Shown here piece after piece: positions 1-8,198 of a DNA stretch of 64,000 nt (position 1 is the first letter of the stretch; each line of letters begins with the position of its first letter). The DNA comes from Enterococcus faecium (GTDB lineage Bacteria > Bacillota > Bacilli > Lactobacillales > Enterococcaceae): positions 124,001 to 188,000 of the forward strand of contig NZ_CP118955.1 in NCBI RefSeq assembly GCF_029023785.1, in the 5' to 3' direction. The notes under the pieces are model-generated. The model saw nothing but the letters and a program-made list of their open reading frames with translations, was not told the origin of the DNA and searched no databases. The translations under genes were made by a program, and so were the position numbers.

Positions 1-1
1 A

Positions 2-100
2 AAAACGGCAGAAGGTGTAGAAGCTTTGCTGGGCTATGTCCGTAAGAAAAAAGCAGGAAGGGTATCTGTAAACGAAATGGAGGAAAATCAAATTGACTGA
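2..100 (+). CDS. lrgA: LrgA/CidA family holin-like protein, C-terminal end (partial)
   Basis: Only the last 32 codons are present; the gene begins upstream of the window. The visible tail is hydrophilic (GYVRKKKAGR), as expected for the cytoplasmic end of the small LrgA/CidA membrane protein. The identity rests mainly on context: it overlaps lrgB by 8 bases, the standard lrgAB arrangement. LrgA-type proteins are small holin-like membrane proteins that work with LrgB in murein hydrolase control, cell lysis or pyruvate transport. The lytSR regulators that often precede lrgAB would lie outside the window. Confidence 0.7.
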   Translation, partial: KTAEGVEALLGYVRKKKAGRVSVNEMEENQID

Positions 101-794
101 GTTTTTTGTGAATCCACTATTTGGCTTAAGTTTGACTTTAGGAGTGTATGTATTATCTGATAAATTTTTGCGGAAATATAAACTGCCTGTTTTGAATCCT
201 CTCGTATTATCGATTGTTGTTATTATCTTATTTTTGCATTTTTCTGGGATCAGCTATAAAGACTATAATATCGGGGGCAATTTTTTGACTATGCTGATTA
301 CTCCTGCGACAGTGGCACTTGCCATCCCTCTTTATAAAAACTTCCGTTTACTGAAAGAGAATTTTTATCCTGTAATGGCTGCGATTTTAGCAGGAATAGT
401 CGCAAATTGCTTGGTTAGTGTAGGGTTCGGTTACTTCTTCTCTCTTCATAAAGAGATGGTGATCTCATTACTACCTAAATCTGTAACGACGGCTATTTCT
501 GTCGATTTATCTCATACGATGGGCGGGGTGAATGCCGTGACACTTGCTATTGTTGTCTCTACAGGTATTTTTGGTTCGCTGATCGCCACTCATATTTTCC
601 GCCTATTCAAGATCGAAAGTCCAGTTGCTCGCGGTGTGGCGTTAGGAAGTACTTCTCATGCTATCGGTACAGCAAAAGCAATCGAGATTGGCGAAATAGA
701 AGGAATCATTTCCGGACTTGCGATATGCGTAAATGGGATATTGACCGTTTTGTTGCTGCCGTTATTCTTTCAGCCTTTTGCTGGCTTGTTTTGA
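93..794 (+). CDS. lrgB: LrgB family membrane protein
   Basis: A 233-residue, very hydrophobic protein with about seven membrane helices. It carries conserved LrgB/CidB features such as LLPKSVTTAISVDLS near residues 126-140 and GSTSHAIGTAKAIE near 185-198. Translation starts at TTG, with GGAGG at 79-83 nine bases upstream. The start overlaps the end of lrgA, indicating translational coupling. LrgAB is known in Firmicutes as a holin/antiholin-like pair and, in some species, as a pyruvate transporter; the sequence alone cannot say which applies. An Mga-like regulator follows after 65 bases. Confidence 0.9.
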   Translation: MTEFFVNPLFGLSLTLGVYVLSDKFLRKYKLPVLNPLVLSIVVIILFLHFSGISYKDYNIGGNFLTMLITPATVALAIPLYKNFRLLKENFYPVMAAILAGIVANCLVSVGFGYFFSLHKEMVISLLPKSVTTAISVDLSHTMGGVNAVTLAIVVSTGIFGSLIATHIFRLFKIESPVARGVALGSTSHAIGTAKAIEIGEIEGIISGLAICVNGILTVLLLPLFFQPFAGLF

Positions 795-859
795 TGCGAA
801 AACCACTATTTTATGCTACAATAACCAAAACGTTCGAGCATAAAAAAGGAGGGAAAGAC

Positions 860-2371
860 GTGTATTTGTCTTCCGAGTATCTTAAACAATTTGATAAAGA
901 TCTATATTATAAGATTCTCCTCCTAGAAAGTTTTGAGGATCAAGCTTGGCATACCGCTGCACAATTAGCGCAAGTTGTTCAGCTGGATGCCCGCAGCGTG
1001 TCGAAATACCTGAACGAGCTGTCTAAAAACTATCAGCAGTTTAGCGGTAAGACACACCCTTTGTTTACAAAAAATCACCGTTCTGGTTATAACTTTTATG
1101 ATACGCTCGATTCAATTGAACATGAGCGTTTTTTGATCTATCTCGTGCAAAGTACGCTGAAATTCCAGTTGCTGCACGACATTTTTTTTGAAGAATTCCA
1201 TACAATGTACCAATTTGCGCAAAAGCATTACATTAGTGAATCTACTGCTCATCGAAAAATCAATGAATGGAAACAGCAACTGCAAACTTACGGAATTCGG
1301 CTGCAACGAGGTACATATATCGCTCAAGGCGAAGAAGAAATCATTCGACTTTACTTGCATATGACATTCTGGCAGTTGTTTCGAGGGAAAATCTGGCCAT
1401 TTGAAACGATTTCTCAAATGGACGTAAAGAATATGGCAGAACATATCATGGCTTTTTTTAATGTTCGTCTGAACGAGATCAAAAAAAGACGATTGGAATA
1501 CATGCTAGGTGCCTTTTTTTTAAGAAAATCACAGAAGCATTATGTTGTATTGAATGAGAAAAAAAGACGGCTGATTTCTGACAATCTGTTGTTCCAGCGA
1601 TTTTGCCAAGTCATGGAGCCGGTATTTCCTAATTATTTTCAAGTAGAAGACGAGTTAGGCGCATTATTTCTTGTACTGATGACTCGTGAAGAATATTATA
1701 GTGATCCTAAGATACGGAAGAAAATTTTTGATTTTCATCAACAAGCAAAAACACCGCCCTTTACAGCCCTTTCAGAAGCAAAAGCCGCTCTTTCTCTTTA
1801 TCAGGAAGAGCAGGGGCTGCCAGCAGAAAATCTAACCTTCGAGGCAGAAAACTATTTATTCAGCAGTCATTTTTTCGCCTATCTTTTTCCTAATGCGAAA
1901 GAAACGATTGATGGCAATAGTAGTGATTTTATTAATCATTTAGTTATTGAAAACAAGGAATTGAAACAATGGCTCGTACATTTTTTTGAAAGTAGACACA
2001 AACATCCCAATCATCTGGCATTTAAAAATCATGCGTTTTTGATGGGTCGGTATCTGACTGTGTTTAAAACATTAGGAGCCTTTACTCCACAGCTTCCAAA
2101 GATCACGATCCTTTTAATGACAGATTTCCCATTATTTGAAGAGCAACTGTTAGAGGAGGGATTACGGACATTTTTCCGTAATGAGTATCAGCTGATTTTT
2201 CTGCCAACAGATTATCGGGGGAGAGAAGTTGATCTTCTGATTTCGACAAGTAAAGTCCACCGCAAACCATGGGCGGATCTTGACTATTTTATTGTGACCG
2301 AAGAACTAAAATTAATTGATTACATCCAACTATCTCAAAAATTTGAAATGATTCAAAAAAAAAACTATTAA
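860..2371 (+). CDS. Mga-like helix-turn-helix transcriptional regulator
   Basis: A 503-residue regulator. I chose the GTG at 860 because AAGGAGGG lies just upstream (847-853). The open frame extends back to 725, but that part overlaps lrgB and reads as its shadow. The N-terminus holds two helix-turn-helix segments, one near residues 25-60 (HTAAQLAQVVQLDARSVSKY) and one near 105-135 (ISESTAHRKINEW). A long all-helical middle and a PTS EIIB-like C-terminus containing ITILLMTDFPLF follow, the layout of Mga/AtxA virulence regulators. Mga-family activity in Gram-positive cocci is often tuned by phosphorylation of PRD-like domains. Its position directly after lrgAB suggests it may control that operon, but this is inference. 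Confidence 0.8.
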   Translation: MYLSSEYLKQFDKDLYYKILLLESFEDQAWHTAAQLAQVVQLDARSVSKYLNELSKNYQQFSGKTHPLFTKNHRSGYNFYDTLDSIEHERFLIYLVQSTLKFQLLHDIFFEEFHTMYQFAQKHYISESTAHRKINEWKQQLQTYGIRLQRGTYIAQGEEEIIRLYLHMTFWQLFRGKIWPFETISQMDVKNMAEHIMAFFNVRLNEIKKRRLEYMLGAFFLRKSQKHYVVLNEKKRRLISDNLLFQRFCQVMEPVFPNYFQVEDELGALFLVLMTREEYYSDPKIRKKIFDFHQQAKTPPFTALSEAKAALSLYQEEQGLPAENLTFEAENYLFSSHFFAYLFPNAKETIDGNSSDFINHLVIENKELKQWLVHFFESRHKHPNHLAFKNHAFLMGRYLTVFKTLGAFTPQLPKITILLMTDFPLFEEQLLEEGLRTFFRNEYQLIFLPTDYRGREVDLLISTSKVHRKPWADLDYFIVTEELKLIDYIQLSQKFEMIQKKNY

Positions 2372-2397
2372 AACAATAACAAAGAAGGAGAAAAAAG

Positions 2398-2619
2398 ATG
2401 ACATTTGAAGAAATTTTACCAGAATTGAAAAAAGGTGCAAAGATTATTCGTAAAGGATGGAGTGGATTTGAACTTTATGTTGTTCTCGTATCCGATGATG
2501 AATTTGATGGCTGTCCAGTGACACCTTACTTATTGATCAAAACAAGTGACGAAGGTTTTTCCAGCTTCGCTCCTACAGTTTGTGATATTTTAGCAGATGA
2601 TTGGGCGATCGTAGAATGA
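2398..2619 (+). CDS. DUF2829 / Tad2-like small protein
   Basis: A 73-residue protein with the DUF2829 pattern: an N-terminal EILPELKKGAKIIRKGW and a C-terminal DILADDWAIVE ending in the typical DW-V/I-x tail. GAAGGAG lies before the ATG. DUF2829 (PF11195) is mostly known from phages. The Thoeris anti-defence protein Tad2 belongs to this family and sequesters a cyclic ADP-ribose-type signal. This copy sits in an ordinary chromosomal operon, and its stop overlaps the start of the next gene (ATGA at 2616-2619). Whether it binds a nucleotide signal is unknown. Confidence 0.75.
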   Translation: MTFEEILPELKKGAKIIRKGWSGFELYVVLVSDDEFDGCPVTPYLLIKTSDEGFSSFAPTVCDILADDWAIVE

Positions 2620-3377
2620 AAAACCAGTATCCAGATCTAGCTAAACAGGTTGTATTTATCACAGGAGCTGCTTCTGGAATTGGTGCTGCGCAAGCCCGAG
2701 CGTTTCTTGAACAAGATGCTTTTGTATTTGGATTAGATCAAAAGTTCGGTAAAATGGAAGAACTCTCTTTGCGATTTCCTGAAACTTTTGCCTACGCACT
2801 AGGTGATGTTCGACAAATGAAAGAACTCCAACAAGCGGTATCGAAATGCCAGGATCGTTTTGGTGAAGTTACGATTTTACTGAATACATCGGGGATATTG
2901 GATGCCTACAAACCATTGATGGAAACTGACGAATCGCTGTGGGATCTTATTTATGAGACGAATGTGAAAAGCATGTATCAGCTGACAAAAATCATCCTTC
3001 CTGATATGATCCGCCGAAAAAGCGGAACAATCATCAACATGGCTTCGATTGCGGGTTTGGTTGCTGGCGGAGGTGGGATCGCTTATACAAGTGCGAAACA
3101 TGCAATCGTCGGATTTACCAAACAACTCGCTCTGGATTACGCAGGACAGGGTATCCGAGTAAAAGGAATTGCTCCAGGAGCCATCCAAACACCAATGAAT
3201 GCGGCTGATTTTGAAGGGAAAGGTGAGATGGCTGAGTGGGTCGCAAATGAAACACCAGTCAAGCGATGGGCACAGCCGGAAGAAGTAGCTGAGCTGACGT
3301 TATTTCTTGCCTCTCCTCAAGCAAGCTACATACAAGGAACGATCATCCCAATCGATGGCGGATGGTTGTTAAAATAA
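2616..3377 (+). CDS. Short-chain dehydrogenase/reductase (SDR)
   Basis: A 253-residue classical SDR. The Rossmann glycine motif TGAASGIG lies near residues 16-23, the catalytic serine is in NMASIAG, and the YTSAK catalytic Tyr/Lys pair is near residues 155-159. The PG-x-I-x-T motif after it (APGAIQTPMN) and the C-terminal IPIDGGW are typical. Such enzymes use NAD(P)H to oxidise or reduce alcohols and ketones; 3-oxoacyl-ACP reductases, acetoin reductases and sugar alcohol dehydrogenases look alike, so the substrate is not assigned. The start ATG at 2616 overlaps the preceding stop, implying co-translation with the DUF2829 protein. Confidence 0.85.
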   Translation: MKNQYPDLAKQVVFITGAASGIGAAQARAFLEQDAFVFGLDQKFGKMEELSLRFPETFAYALGDVRQMKELQQAVSKCQDRFGEVTILLNTSGILDAYKPLMETDESLWDLIYETNVKSMYQLTKIILPDMIRRKSGTIINMASIAGLVAGGGGIAYTSAKHAIVGFTKQLALDYAGQGIRVKGIAPGAIQTPMNAADFEGKGEMAEWVANETPVKRWAQPEEVAELTLFLASPQASYIQGTIIPIDGGWLLK

Positions 3378-3474
3378 CCTTGTGTTTTTTTCAAGCTTCT
3401 GTATGATAAAACTAAAGAGAGAAACAACGGTTGATGATAAAAGAAAGTCGATGACTGTTCCCGACATTCGATGC

Positions 3475-3668
3475 CGAACAGCCAGTTCAAAAAATTCTTT
3501 TTAATAATCGTTAATATTCGAAACTAAGCGGCTTTTCACGACCTTTTGATATAAACGGTGTTCAAAAGCTTGCAACTGCGGTAACAAGTCCAGCCAAATG
3601 AAAAATATAAGGAGCTATTTTTATTTGGCTATTCTTATTACTTGTTGCAGGGCAGCTTTTTCACTACC
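3475..3668 (-). repeat. Intergenic modular repeat: partial D module plus A module, reverse orientation
   Basis: A complete A-type module lies at 3552-3668, running from TAAACGGTGTTC to a degraded TCACAACCTC end. Before it, 3475-3547 holds the degraded second half of a D-type module ending in GGCTTTTCACGACC. The array ends exactly where the riboswitch-like leader of queT begins. Apart from this and the leader, I see nothing else in the 380-base gap between the dehydrogenase and queT. Confidence 0.8.
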
Positions 3669-3669
3669 T

Positions 3670-3757
3670 TCTGCGGCACTTCAGTTGGAATTTTCTTCCC
3701 ATCCTTTGGTCGCAGTCATTACCAAGATAAAATTATCTTGCAAAGGAGAAATAGAAC
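3670..3757 (+). promoter_or_regulatory. preQ1-II (COG4708-type) riboswitch candidate
   Basis: The leader of queT has the layout of the lactic-acid-bacterial preQ1-II class. An outer stem CTGCG/CGCAG (3671-3675 with 3711-3715) is followed by a conserved-looking CATTAC segment. Next come an embedded hairpin CAAGAT/ATCTTG (3723-3740) and then CAAAGGAGAA (3741-3750), which contains the ribosome binding site. In this class the ligand-bound pseudoknot hides the Shine-Dalgarno, so preQ1 would repress queT translation. The match was made by eye against the known streptococcal example. Confidence 0.6.
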
Positions 3758-4267
3758 ATGGAAAAAAATAATACCCGTTCAGCCAAACGCTGGACAACGA
3801 CAGATGTGACTCGGATGGCGCTAGTCACTGGTTTATATGTGGCAGTGACGCTGGTTTTGTCTGTCTTTAGCTTTGGAGTGATTCAGATTCGTCTCTCGGA
3901 GATGTTCAACTATCTGTCCTTGTATAACAAAAGATACATCGTCGCGGTAACAGCGGGAGTAGCTTTGGCTAATATGGCTTCTCCTCTTGGACTGATAGAT
4001 GTTGTAGTAGGAAGCGTCAGCACGCTGCTTGTATTGCTTATCAACTATAAAATCACTAGTCGCATCAAAAACATGAAAATCAAAATGGCTGTGACAGCAT
4101 GCGTATTTGCTTTTTCCATGTTTACAGTAGCTGGTCAGCTAACGATTTTATATCAACTACCTTTTTTCTTGAATTGGTGGGTGATTGCTTTAGGAGAATT
4201 GGCATCAATGATTGTCGGTGGGATAATTATTTATTGGATCGGTAAAAAAGTGGATTTGTCAAAATAA
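3758..4267 (+). CDS. queT: QueT family queuosine-precursor transporter
   Basis: A 169-residue membrane protein with about five helices and the QueT (COG4708) pattern. It has RMALVTGLYVAVTL near the N-terminus, QIRLSEMFNYL near residues 45-55, and a conserved GLIDVVVGS segment. QueT is the substrate-binding S component of an ECF-type vitamin transporter for queuosine precursors such as preQ1 or preQ0; the energising EcfAAT module is encoded elsewhere. The leader carries a preQ1-II-like riboswitch, which strongly supports the substrate. A strong terminator shared with the convergent bioY follows. Confidence 0.9.
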   Translation: MEKNNTRSAKRWTTTDVTRMALVTGLYVAVTLVLSVFSFGVIQIRLSEMFNYLSLYNKRYIVAVTAGVALANMASPLGLIDVVVGSVSTLLVLLINYKITSRIKNMKIKMAVTACVFAFSMFTVAGQLTILYQLPFFLNWWVIALGELASMIVGGIIIYWIGKKVDLSK

Positions 4268-4290
4268 AGATCTGTTTAATTTAAAATATG

Positions 4291-4334
4291 GCAGCGTGGA
4301 AGAGACTTTGAGTCTTCTTCCATGCTGCTTTTTT
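4291..4334. terminator. Bidirectional terminator between queT and bioY
   Basis: A long stem (GCAGCGTGGAAGA paired with TCTTCCATGCTGC) is followed by six T residues on the plus strand. It separates two convergent genes. Confidence 0.9.
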
Positions 4335-4336
4335 GA

Positions 4337-4876
4337 TTAATTTGTATGAAGAAATCGATTTAGCCGTTTTTTCATCAAGATACCGATATAAGCTGCTCCA
4401 GTTGCCTTGATTGCTTCCGGCAGTAAAAACGGCAGTAGTCCACTGGCAAATGCAGTTGTAAAAGTAAGATCACCACTTATTTTCAGCCAGATCGTTCCGC
4501 AGATCAATGCAGCAAGAGAGCCCATTAGATTGGCAAAGATTGCATATAAGTAATGAGCATCCGTTCTTTCGATCATCCAACCAGTTATCCACGTTTGTAA
4601 GAGAAATCCAATCAAATATCCGCCAGTTGGCCCAAATAAAACAGCTATACCTCCAGTCATCCCTGAAAATACAGGAAGACCAATCAAGCCAAGTAAAAGA
4701 TAAACTACAACAGATATCAATCCTAGTTTTCTTCCGAGAAAAGTTGCTGTTAATCCAATAGCAAATGTTTGCCCCGTCAAAGGAACCAAGCCAAAAGGAA
4801 TGGTCATCTGAGAAAGGACAGAAATAATCGCGGCAAATTCCGCAGCAAGTATTAATTCTTTCAATGTTCGGTTCAT
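4337..4876 (-). CDS. bioY: BioY biotin transporter (ECF S component)
   Basis: A 179-residue membrane protein of about six helices. Family hallmarks are QMTIPFGLVPLTGQT near residues 22-36, the loop LGLIGLPVFSG near 62-72 and the signature FGPTGGYLIGF near 81-91. BioY binds biotin and works with the shared EcfAAT energising module. A BirA-type operator lies just upstream, so uptake should be shut off when biotin is plentiful. No biotin synthesis genes are visible nearby, consistent with dependence on scavenging. Confidence 0.93.
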   Translation of the reverse strand: MNRTLKELILAAEFAAIISVLSQMTIPFGLVPLTGQTFAIGLTATFLGRKLGLISVVVYLLLGLIGLPVFSGMTGGIAVLFGPTGGYLIGFLLQTWITGWMIERTDAHYLYAIFANLMGSLAALICGTIWLKISGDLTFTTAFASGLLPFLLPEAIKATGAAYIGILMKKRLNRFLHTN

Positions 4877-4888
4877 AATGCCCTCTTT

Positions 4889-4920
4889 TCGTTAACTTAA
4901 TATTTTTATTTGGTTAACGA
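4889..4920 (-). promoter_or_regulatory. BirA (biotin repressor) operator upstream of bioY
   Basis: A perfect inverted repeat, TCGTTAAC (4889-4896) and GTTAACGA (4913-4920), is separated by 16 bases rich in A and T. This matches the known Firmicute BirA box, whose half-sites are TGTTAAC/GTTAACA with a spacer of about 14-16 bases. It lies immediately before the bioY start. Confidence 0.8.
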
Positions 4921-4963
4921 AATTGTAAAACAAAGTGATTACTTTGTAAATAGAAAATATAAA

Positions 4964-4998
4964 AAAAGACCAGCTATCCAATAGATAGCGGTCTTTTT
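4964..4998 (-). terminator. rpsD terminator
   Basis: The stem GACC-GCTATC/GATAGC-GGTC with T-runs follows the rpsD stop on the minus strand. Confidence 0.85.
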
Positions 4999-5015
4999 CA
5001 AGAAAGCTTTTGAAA

Positions 5016-5627
5016 TTATAAGCTTTGGTTGTAGTATTCAACGACAAGAGCTTCGTCGATTTCTGGATATAGTTCGTCACGTTCTGGTAAACGAGTCAAT
5101 GAACCTTCCAATTTTTCAGCGTCAAAGCTTACGAATGCTGGGCGTCCAACAGTTGCTTCTACAGCTTCTTTTACTGTTACGATGTTTTGTGATTTTTCAC
5201 GAACTGAGATCACTTGACCCACTTCTACGTGGTATGAAGGGATATCAACGCGTTTGCCATCAACTAAAATGTGACCATGGTTAACTAATTGACGTGCTTG
5301 ACGACGAGTCGTTGCAAGTCCTAAACGGTAAACAACATTGTCTAAACGTTGTTCTAGTAAGATCATGAAGTTAACACCATGTTTACCTTCTTTGATTTTG
5401 CTAGCTTTTACGAACAAGTTACGGAATTGACGTTCGTTCATTCCGTACATGTGACGAAGTTTTTGTTTTTCAGTTAATTGCATGCCGTATTCTGATTGTT
5501 TGCCACGGCTGTTAGGTCCATGTTGACCTGGTGCGTAAGGGCGACGTGCTAATTCTTTTCCTGTGCCTGACAATGAGATGCCTAAGCGACGAGAAATTTT
5601 CCATGATGGTCCTGTATAACGAGACAT
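5016..5627 (-). CDS. rpsD: 30S ribosomal protein S4
   Basis: A 203-residue S4 protein. It begins [16 protein letters not shown] and contains the S4 RNA-binding domain, with [20 protein letters not shown] near residues 92-111. S4 starts assembly of the small-subunit body by binding 16S rRNA. The start at 5627 has a GGAGG box upstream; the longer open frame to 5708 is leader. As usual in Firmicutes, rpsD stands alone with its own promoter and a long leader, through which S4 is known to repress its own synthesis. Confidence 0.97.
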   Translation of the reverse strand: MSRYTGPSWKISRRLGISLSGTGKELARRPYAPGQHGPNSRGKQSEYGMQLTEKQKLRHMYGMNERQFRNLFVKASKIKEGKHGVNFMILLEQRLDNVVYRLGLATTRRQARQLVNHGHILVDGKRVDIPSYHVEVGQVISVREKSQNIVTVKEAVEATVGRPAFVSFDAEKLEGSLTRLPERDELYPEIDEALVVEYYNQSL

Positions 5628-5803
5628 TAAAATTTCCTCCAATGAATATAAGTTTTTGGAGTAAAATAATCCGTTGAAAAATTCATAATCATATAGTTTG
5701 TTCTTCAATCTTCACCTTTGCAGCCGCGGTTACACAATCGAACCCGAGACGGGGCAACAAACTAGGGATGAGTTATTATTTTTCTGCTGCATTATTTTAC
5801 ACA
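5628..5803 (-). promoter_or_regulatory. rpsD leader (probable S4 autoregulatory RNA)
   Basis: About 175 bases separate the likely transcription start from the rpsD ATG. The leader includes the GC-rich segment around 5720-5758, unlike the AT-rich flanks. Firmicute rpsD leaders are known S4-binding autoregulators; the fold here was not computed. Confidence 0.55.
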
Positions 5804-5809
5804 AACTAC

Positions 5810-5839
5810 AGTATATGATAGATCATCCACGAATGTCAA
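5810..5839 (-). promoter_or_regulatory. rpsD promoter
   Basis: On the minus strand, -35 TTGACA (5839-5834) and -10 TATACT (5815-5810) are separated by 18 bases. Confidence 0.8.
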
Positions 5840-5942
5840 GATAATTAGTACATAAAAACGCTTTACAAACCTAGGCTGTCTTTATAAAATGAGAGGGTAT
5901 GTGCAAATGGAAAAAAGCGAAGGAAGTTTAAGGAGAAAATCA

Positions 5943-6740
5943 ATGAATCCGGTATCACCATTATTTGAGAAAATCGATGCTTCAATTGAAAAGAAGGCGA
6001 ATCTTTTTGAAAACAGCTTTTCACGTTACGCTGTTCGAGCGGTTCTCGCCTGTTTGTTTTTGACTTTAGGAACGGCTGTGGCATTTGCAATCGCGATGAA
6101 GGGGGAAGATATCGCGCATGGTCTAGGAAAGATTTTATACGCATTTATGTTCAGCTGGGGTCTGGTCATGATTCTATACATGAACGCTGAATTAGGAACA
6201 TCGAATATGCTTTATATGACCGTGGGTGTTTTTCGGCAGAGACTTGCTTTAAGTAAGGCAGCCAAGATTCTATTTGCCTGTATTTTTTTCAATATGATTG
6301 GCGGTATATTATGTGGATTTCTTATTTCTATGACTACGCCATTTCAAGATTTAACGTTGGACAACTTTATGTTAGAATCAATAGCAGTAAAACTAGCAAA
6401 ACCTGCAGCAACGATTTTGGTGGAAGGGATGTTTGCGAATATCGTTGTCAATACCGCTGTACTGATCAGCATGCGGATGAAAGAGGATGCCGGGAAAGTG
6501 ATCACAGTCGTATTCATCATTTTCATTTTTGCTTTTTTAGGATATGAACACGTGATAGCGAATTTTCCTGCCTTTACGCTTGCTTACTTTGCTTCTCAAG
6601 GACAGACGGATGGAATGACAGTCAGCAATGTGTTACATAATTTGTTTTTTGCTTTGGCAGGAAATTATATTGGTGGCGGTTTAGTAATGGGACTGGGATA
6701 TGCTTGGCTGAATCAGTCAAAATCATCCTATGTGGACTAA
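5943..6740 (+). CDS. Formate/nitrite transporter (FNT) family channel
   Basis: A 265-residue membrane protein with six predicted helices and FNT features: NAELGTSNML near residues 83-92 and NIVVNTAVLIS in the fifth helix region. FNT proteins are pentameric channels for small monovalent acids (formate, nitrite, lactate, hydrosulfide). No formate or nitrite enzymes lie nearby, so the substrate is open. I chose the ATG at 5943 because AAGGAG sits about seven bases before it. The frame is open back to 5889, but those earlier starts lack a good ribosome site. The AlkD-like gene follows after 27 bases. Confidence 0.85.
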   Translation: MNPVSPLFEKIDASIEKKANLFENSFSRYAVRAVLACLFLTLGTAVAFAIAMKGEDIAHGLGKILYAFMFSWGLVMILYMNAELGTSNMLYMTVGVFRQRLALSKAAKILFACIFFNMIGGILCGFLISMTTPFQDLTLDNFMLESIAVKLAKPAATILVEGMFANIVVNTAVLISMRMKEDAGKVITVVFIIFIFAFLGYEHVIANFPAFTLAYFASQGQTDGMTVSNVLHNLFFALAGNYIGGGLVMGLGYAWLNQSKSSYVD

Positions 6741-6767
6741 AAAGTCGTTCATTAAAGGGGAAGTGCC

Positions 6768-7403
6768 ATGGAAGTTTTAGTTTTTCCAAAAAATGAGGAA
6801 AAAGCGTTACAAATGGAAAAGTACATGAAAAATCTTTTTTCCTTTGCTGGAGTACCTAAGCCGGAACGCGCTCTTTTACAACAACCGTTACTGGATGAGA
6901 GCAAAAATTTATCTATTTCTGAAGTTTTAGCTTTTGTTTATTATTATTATGAACAAATCGAAAGAGAGTATCAGTATGTAGCGATCGATTTAGTCCAGAA
7001 AAACATCAAACGGCTTACATTTGAAGACTTAGTCGTATTGTTGCCACTAGTTCAGAAAAAAGAATGGTGGGACAGCATCGACTCTTGGAGAAAAGTATAC
7101 AGCACATGGTGTAAAGCCTACCCAGAGCAGCGTGAAGAAGTCTTTCAATTGTTTGAAAAAAAGGAAGATTTTTGGCTACGTCGAATAGCAATCACGTTGC
7201 AATTAGGTTATAAACAGCAAACAGACACAGGACTATTGATCCGAGCAATAGACGAAGATCGTCAAACAAAGGAATTCTTTATCCAAAAAGCAATTGGTTG
7301 GGCATTACGCGATTACAGTAAGACCGATGCCGATTGGGTAAAAAGACAGCTGACAACAGATTTGAGTAAGTTAGCTGTTCGAGAGGTAAGTAAGTATTTA
7401 TAA
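6768..7403 (+). CDS. AlkD-like DNA alkylation repair protein
   Basis: A 211-residue all-helical protein matching the AlkD/HEAT-like glycosylase family (PF08713). Recognisable segments are REYQYVAIDLVQ, the tryptophan-rich VQKKEWWDSIDSWRK near residues 101-115, and FIQKAIGWALRDYSK near 174-188. AlkD enzymes excise bulky or cationic alkylated bases without base flipping; many homologues lack that activity. GGGGAAG precedes the ATG. Its neighbours are an FNT channel and a Cof phosphatase, so context adds little. Confidence 0.8.
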   Translation: MEVLVFPKNEEKALQMEKYMKNLFSFAGVPKPERALLQQPLLDESKNLSISEVLAFVYYYYEQIEREYQYVAIDLVQKNIKRLTFEDLVVLLPLVQKKEWWDSIDSWRKVYSTWCKAYPEQREEVFQLFEKKEDFWLRRIAITLQLGYKQQTDTGLLIRAIDEDRQTKEFFIQKAIGWALRDYSKTDADWVKRQLTTDLSKLAVREVSKYL

Positions 7404-7422
7404 GAAAGCGAGACGACAAGAG

Positions 7423-8196
7423 ATGAGACGCAAATTATTTGCTTTTGATATTGATGGAACGTTGTTAGATTCAAACAAACAAGCTTTAGATAGCACGAGA
7501 GAAGCATTGGAAAAATTACGCAAAGCCGGTCATCTGGTCACGATTGCTACAGGGCGGAGCCGATTTCATGCGCAAGAGATCATTCGCGATCTTGATTTTA
7601 CGAACTACATTTTATGTAATGGAGCGGCCGGTTTTTTAGACCATGAACAAGTATATAAGAATTTACTAGATCGCGACCAGTTGGATGCGTTCGTTCAAGA
7701 AGCGCATCATGAGCAGATCGATACAGCTTTTGTCAGCTTAGACAATATCAAGCGTTCTTCTTCCAATGATGTAACGGTGATGGAAGAAGCGATGCATTCT
7801 TTCGGTGCTGTCTTGCCTGAATTAGATCAGTTTTTTGCAGAGGAACAAGAAATATACCAAGCGTTAGCATTTTTCGATCAAACATATGATGGGAAGTTCT
7901 CTTCATATGATAAAATTCGATTTGTCCGCTGGCATGAGAACAGTGTAGATGTCGTACCTAAAAATGGTTCTAAAGCAGCGACAATTCTGCACTTAGCAGA
8001 ACAAGTAGGCATCCCTCATGAAGACATCATCAGCTTTGGCGATGGACAAAACGACCGTGAAATGTTGCGCATGTCAGGAATTGGGATAGCTATGGGGAAT
8101 GCTGTGCCAGAAGTACAAGCAGAAGCTAAGATGGTCACTGATACAAACGATCAGGATGGAATTTGGAAGGCATTGAAAGAGTTAAGCGTGATTTAA
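7423..8196 (+). CDS. Cof-type HAD-superfamily phosphatase
   Basis: A 257-residue HAD hydrolase of the Cof/IIB type. Motif I is FDIDGTLLDS (residues 8-17, nucleophile Asp), motif II is ATGRS near 44-48, and motif IV is SFGDGQNDREML near 203-214. A large C2-type cap lies between. Such enzymes dephosphorylate sugar phosphates, FMN, PLP or nucleotides; the substrate cannot be read from sequence. It follows the AlkD-like gene by 19 bases, probably in the same transcript, and is followed by an intergenic repeat array. Confidence 0.88.
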   Translation: MRRKLFAFDIDGTLLDSNKQALDSTREALEKLRKAGHLVTIATGRSRFHAQEIIRDLDFTNYILCNGAAGFLDHEQVYKNLLDRDQLDAFVQEAHHEQIDTAFVSLDNIKRSSSNDVTVMEEAMHSFGAVLPELDQFFAEEQEIYQALAFFDQTYDGKFSSYDKIRFVRWHENSVDVVPKNGSKAATILHLAEQVGIPHEDIISFGDGQNDREMLRMSGIGIAMGNAVPEVQAEAKMVTDTNDQDGIWKALKELSVI

Positions 8197-8198
8197 AA

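Noticed and set aside
725..859. N-terminal extension of the Mga-like regulator
   Set aside because: It overlaps lrgB, has no ribosome site, and GTG 860 has a strong one; the extension reads as lrgB in another frame.
2398..2619. DUF2829 gene as a sign of a prophage remnant
   Set aside because: No neighbouring phage genes, integrase or attachment repeats, and composition matches the flanks.
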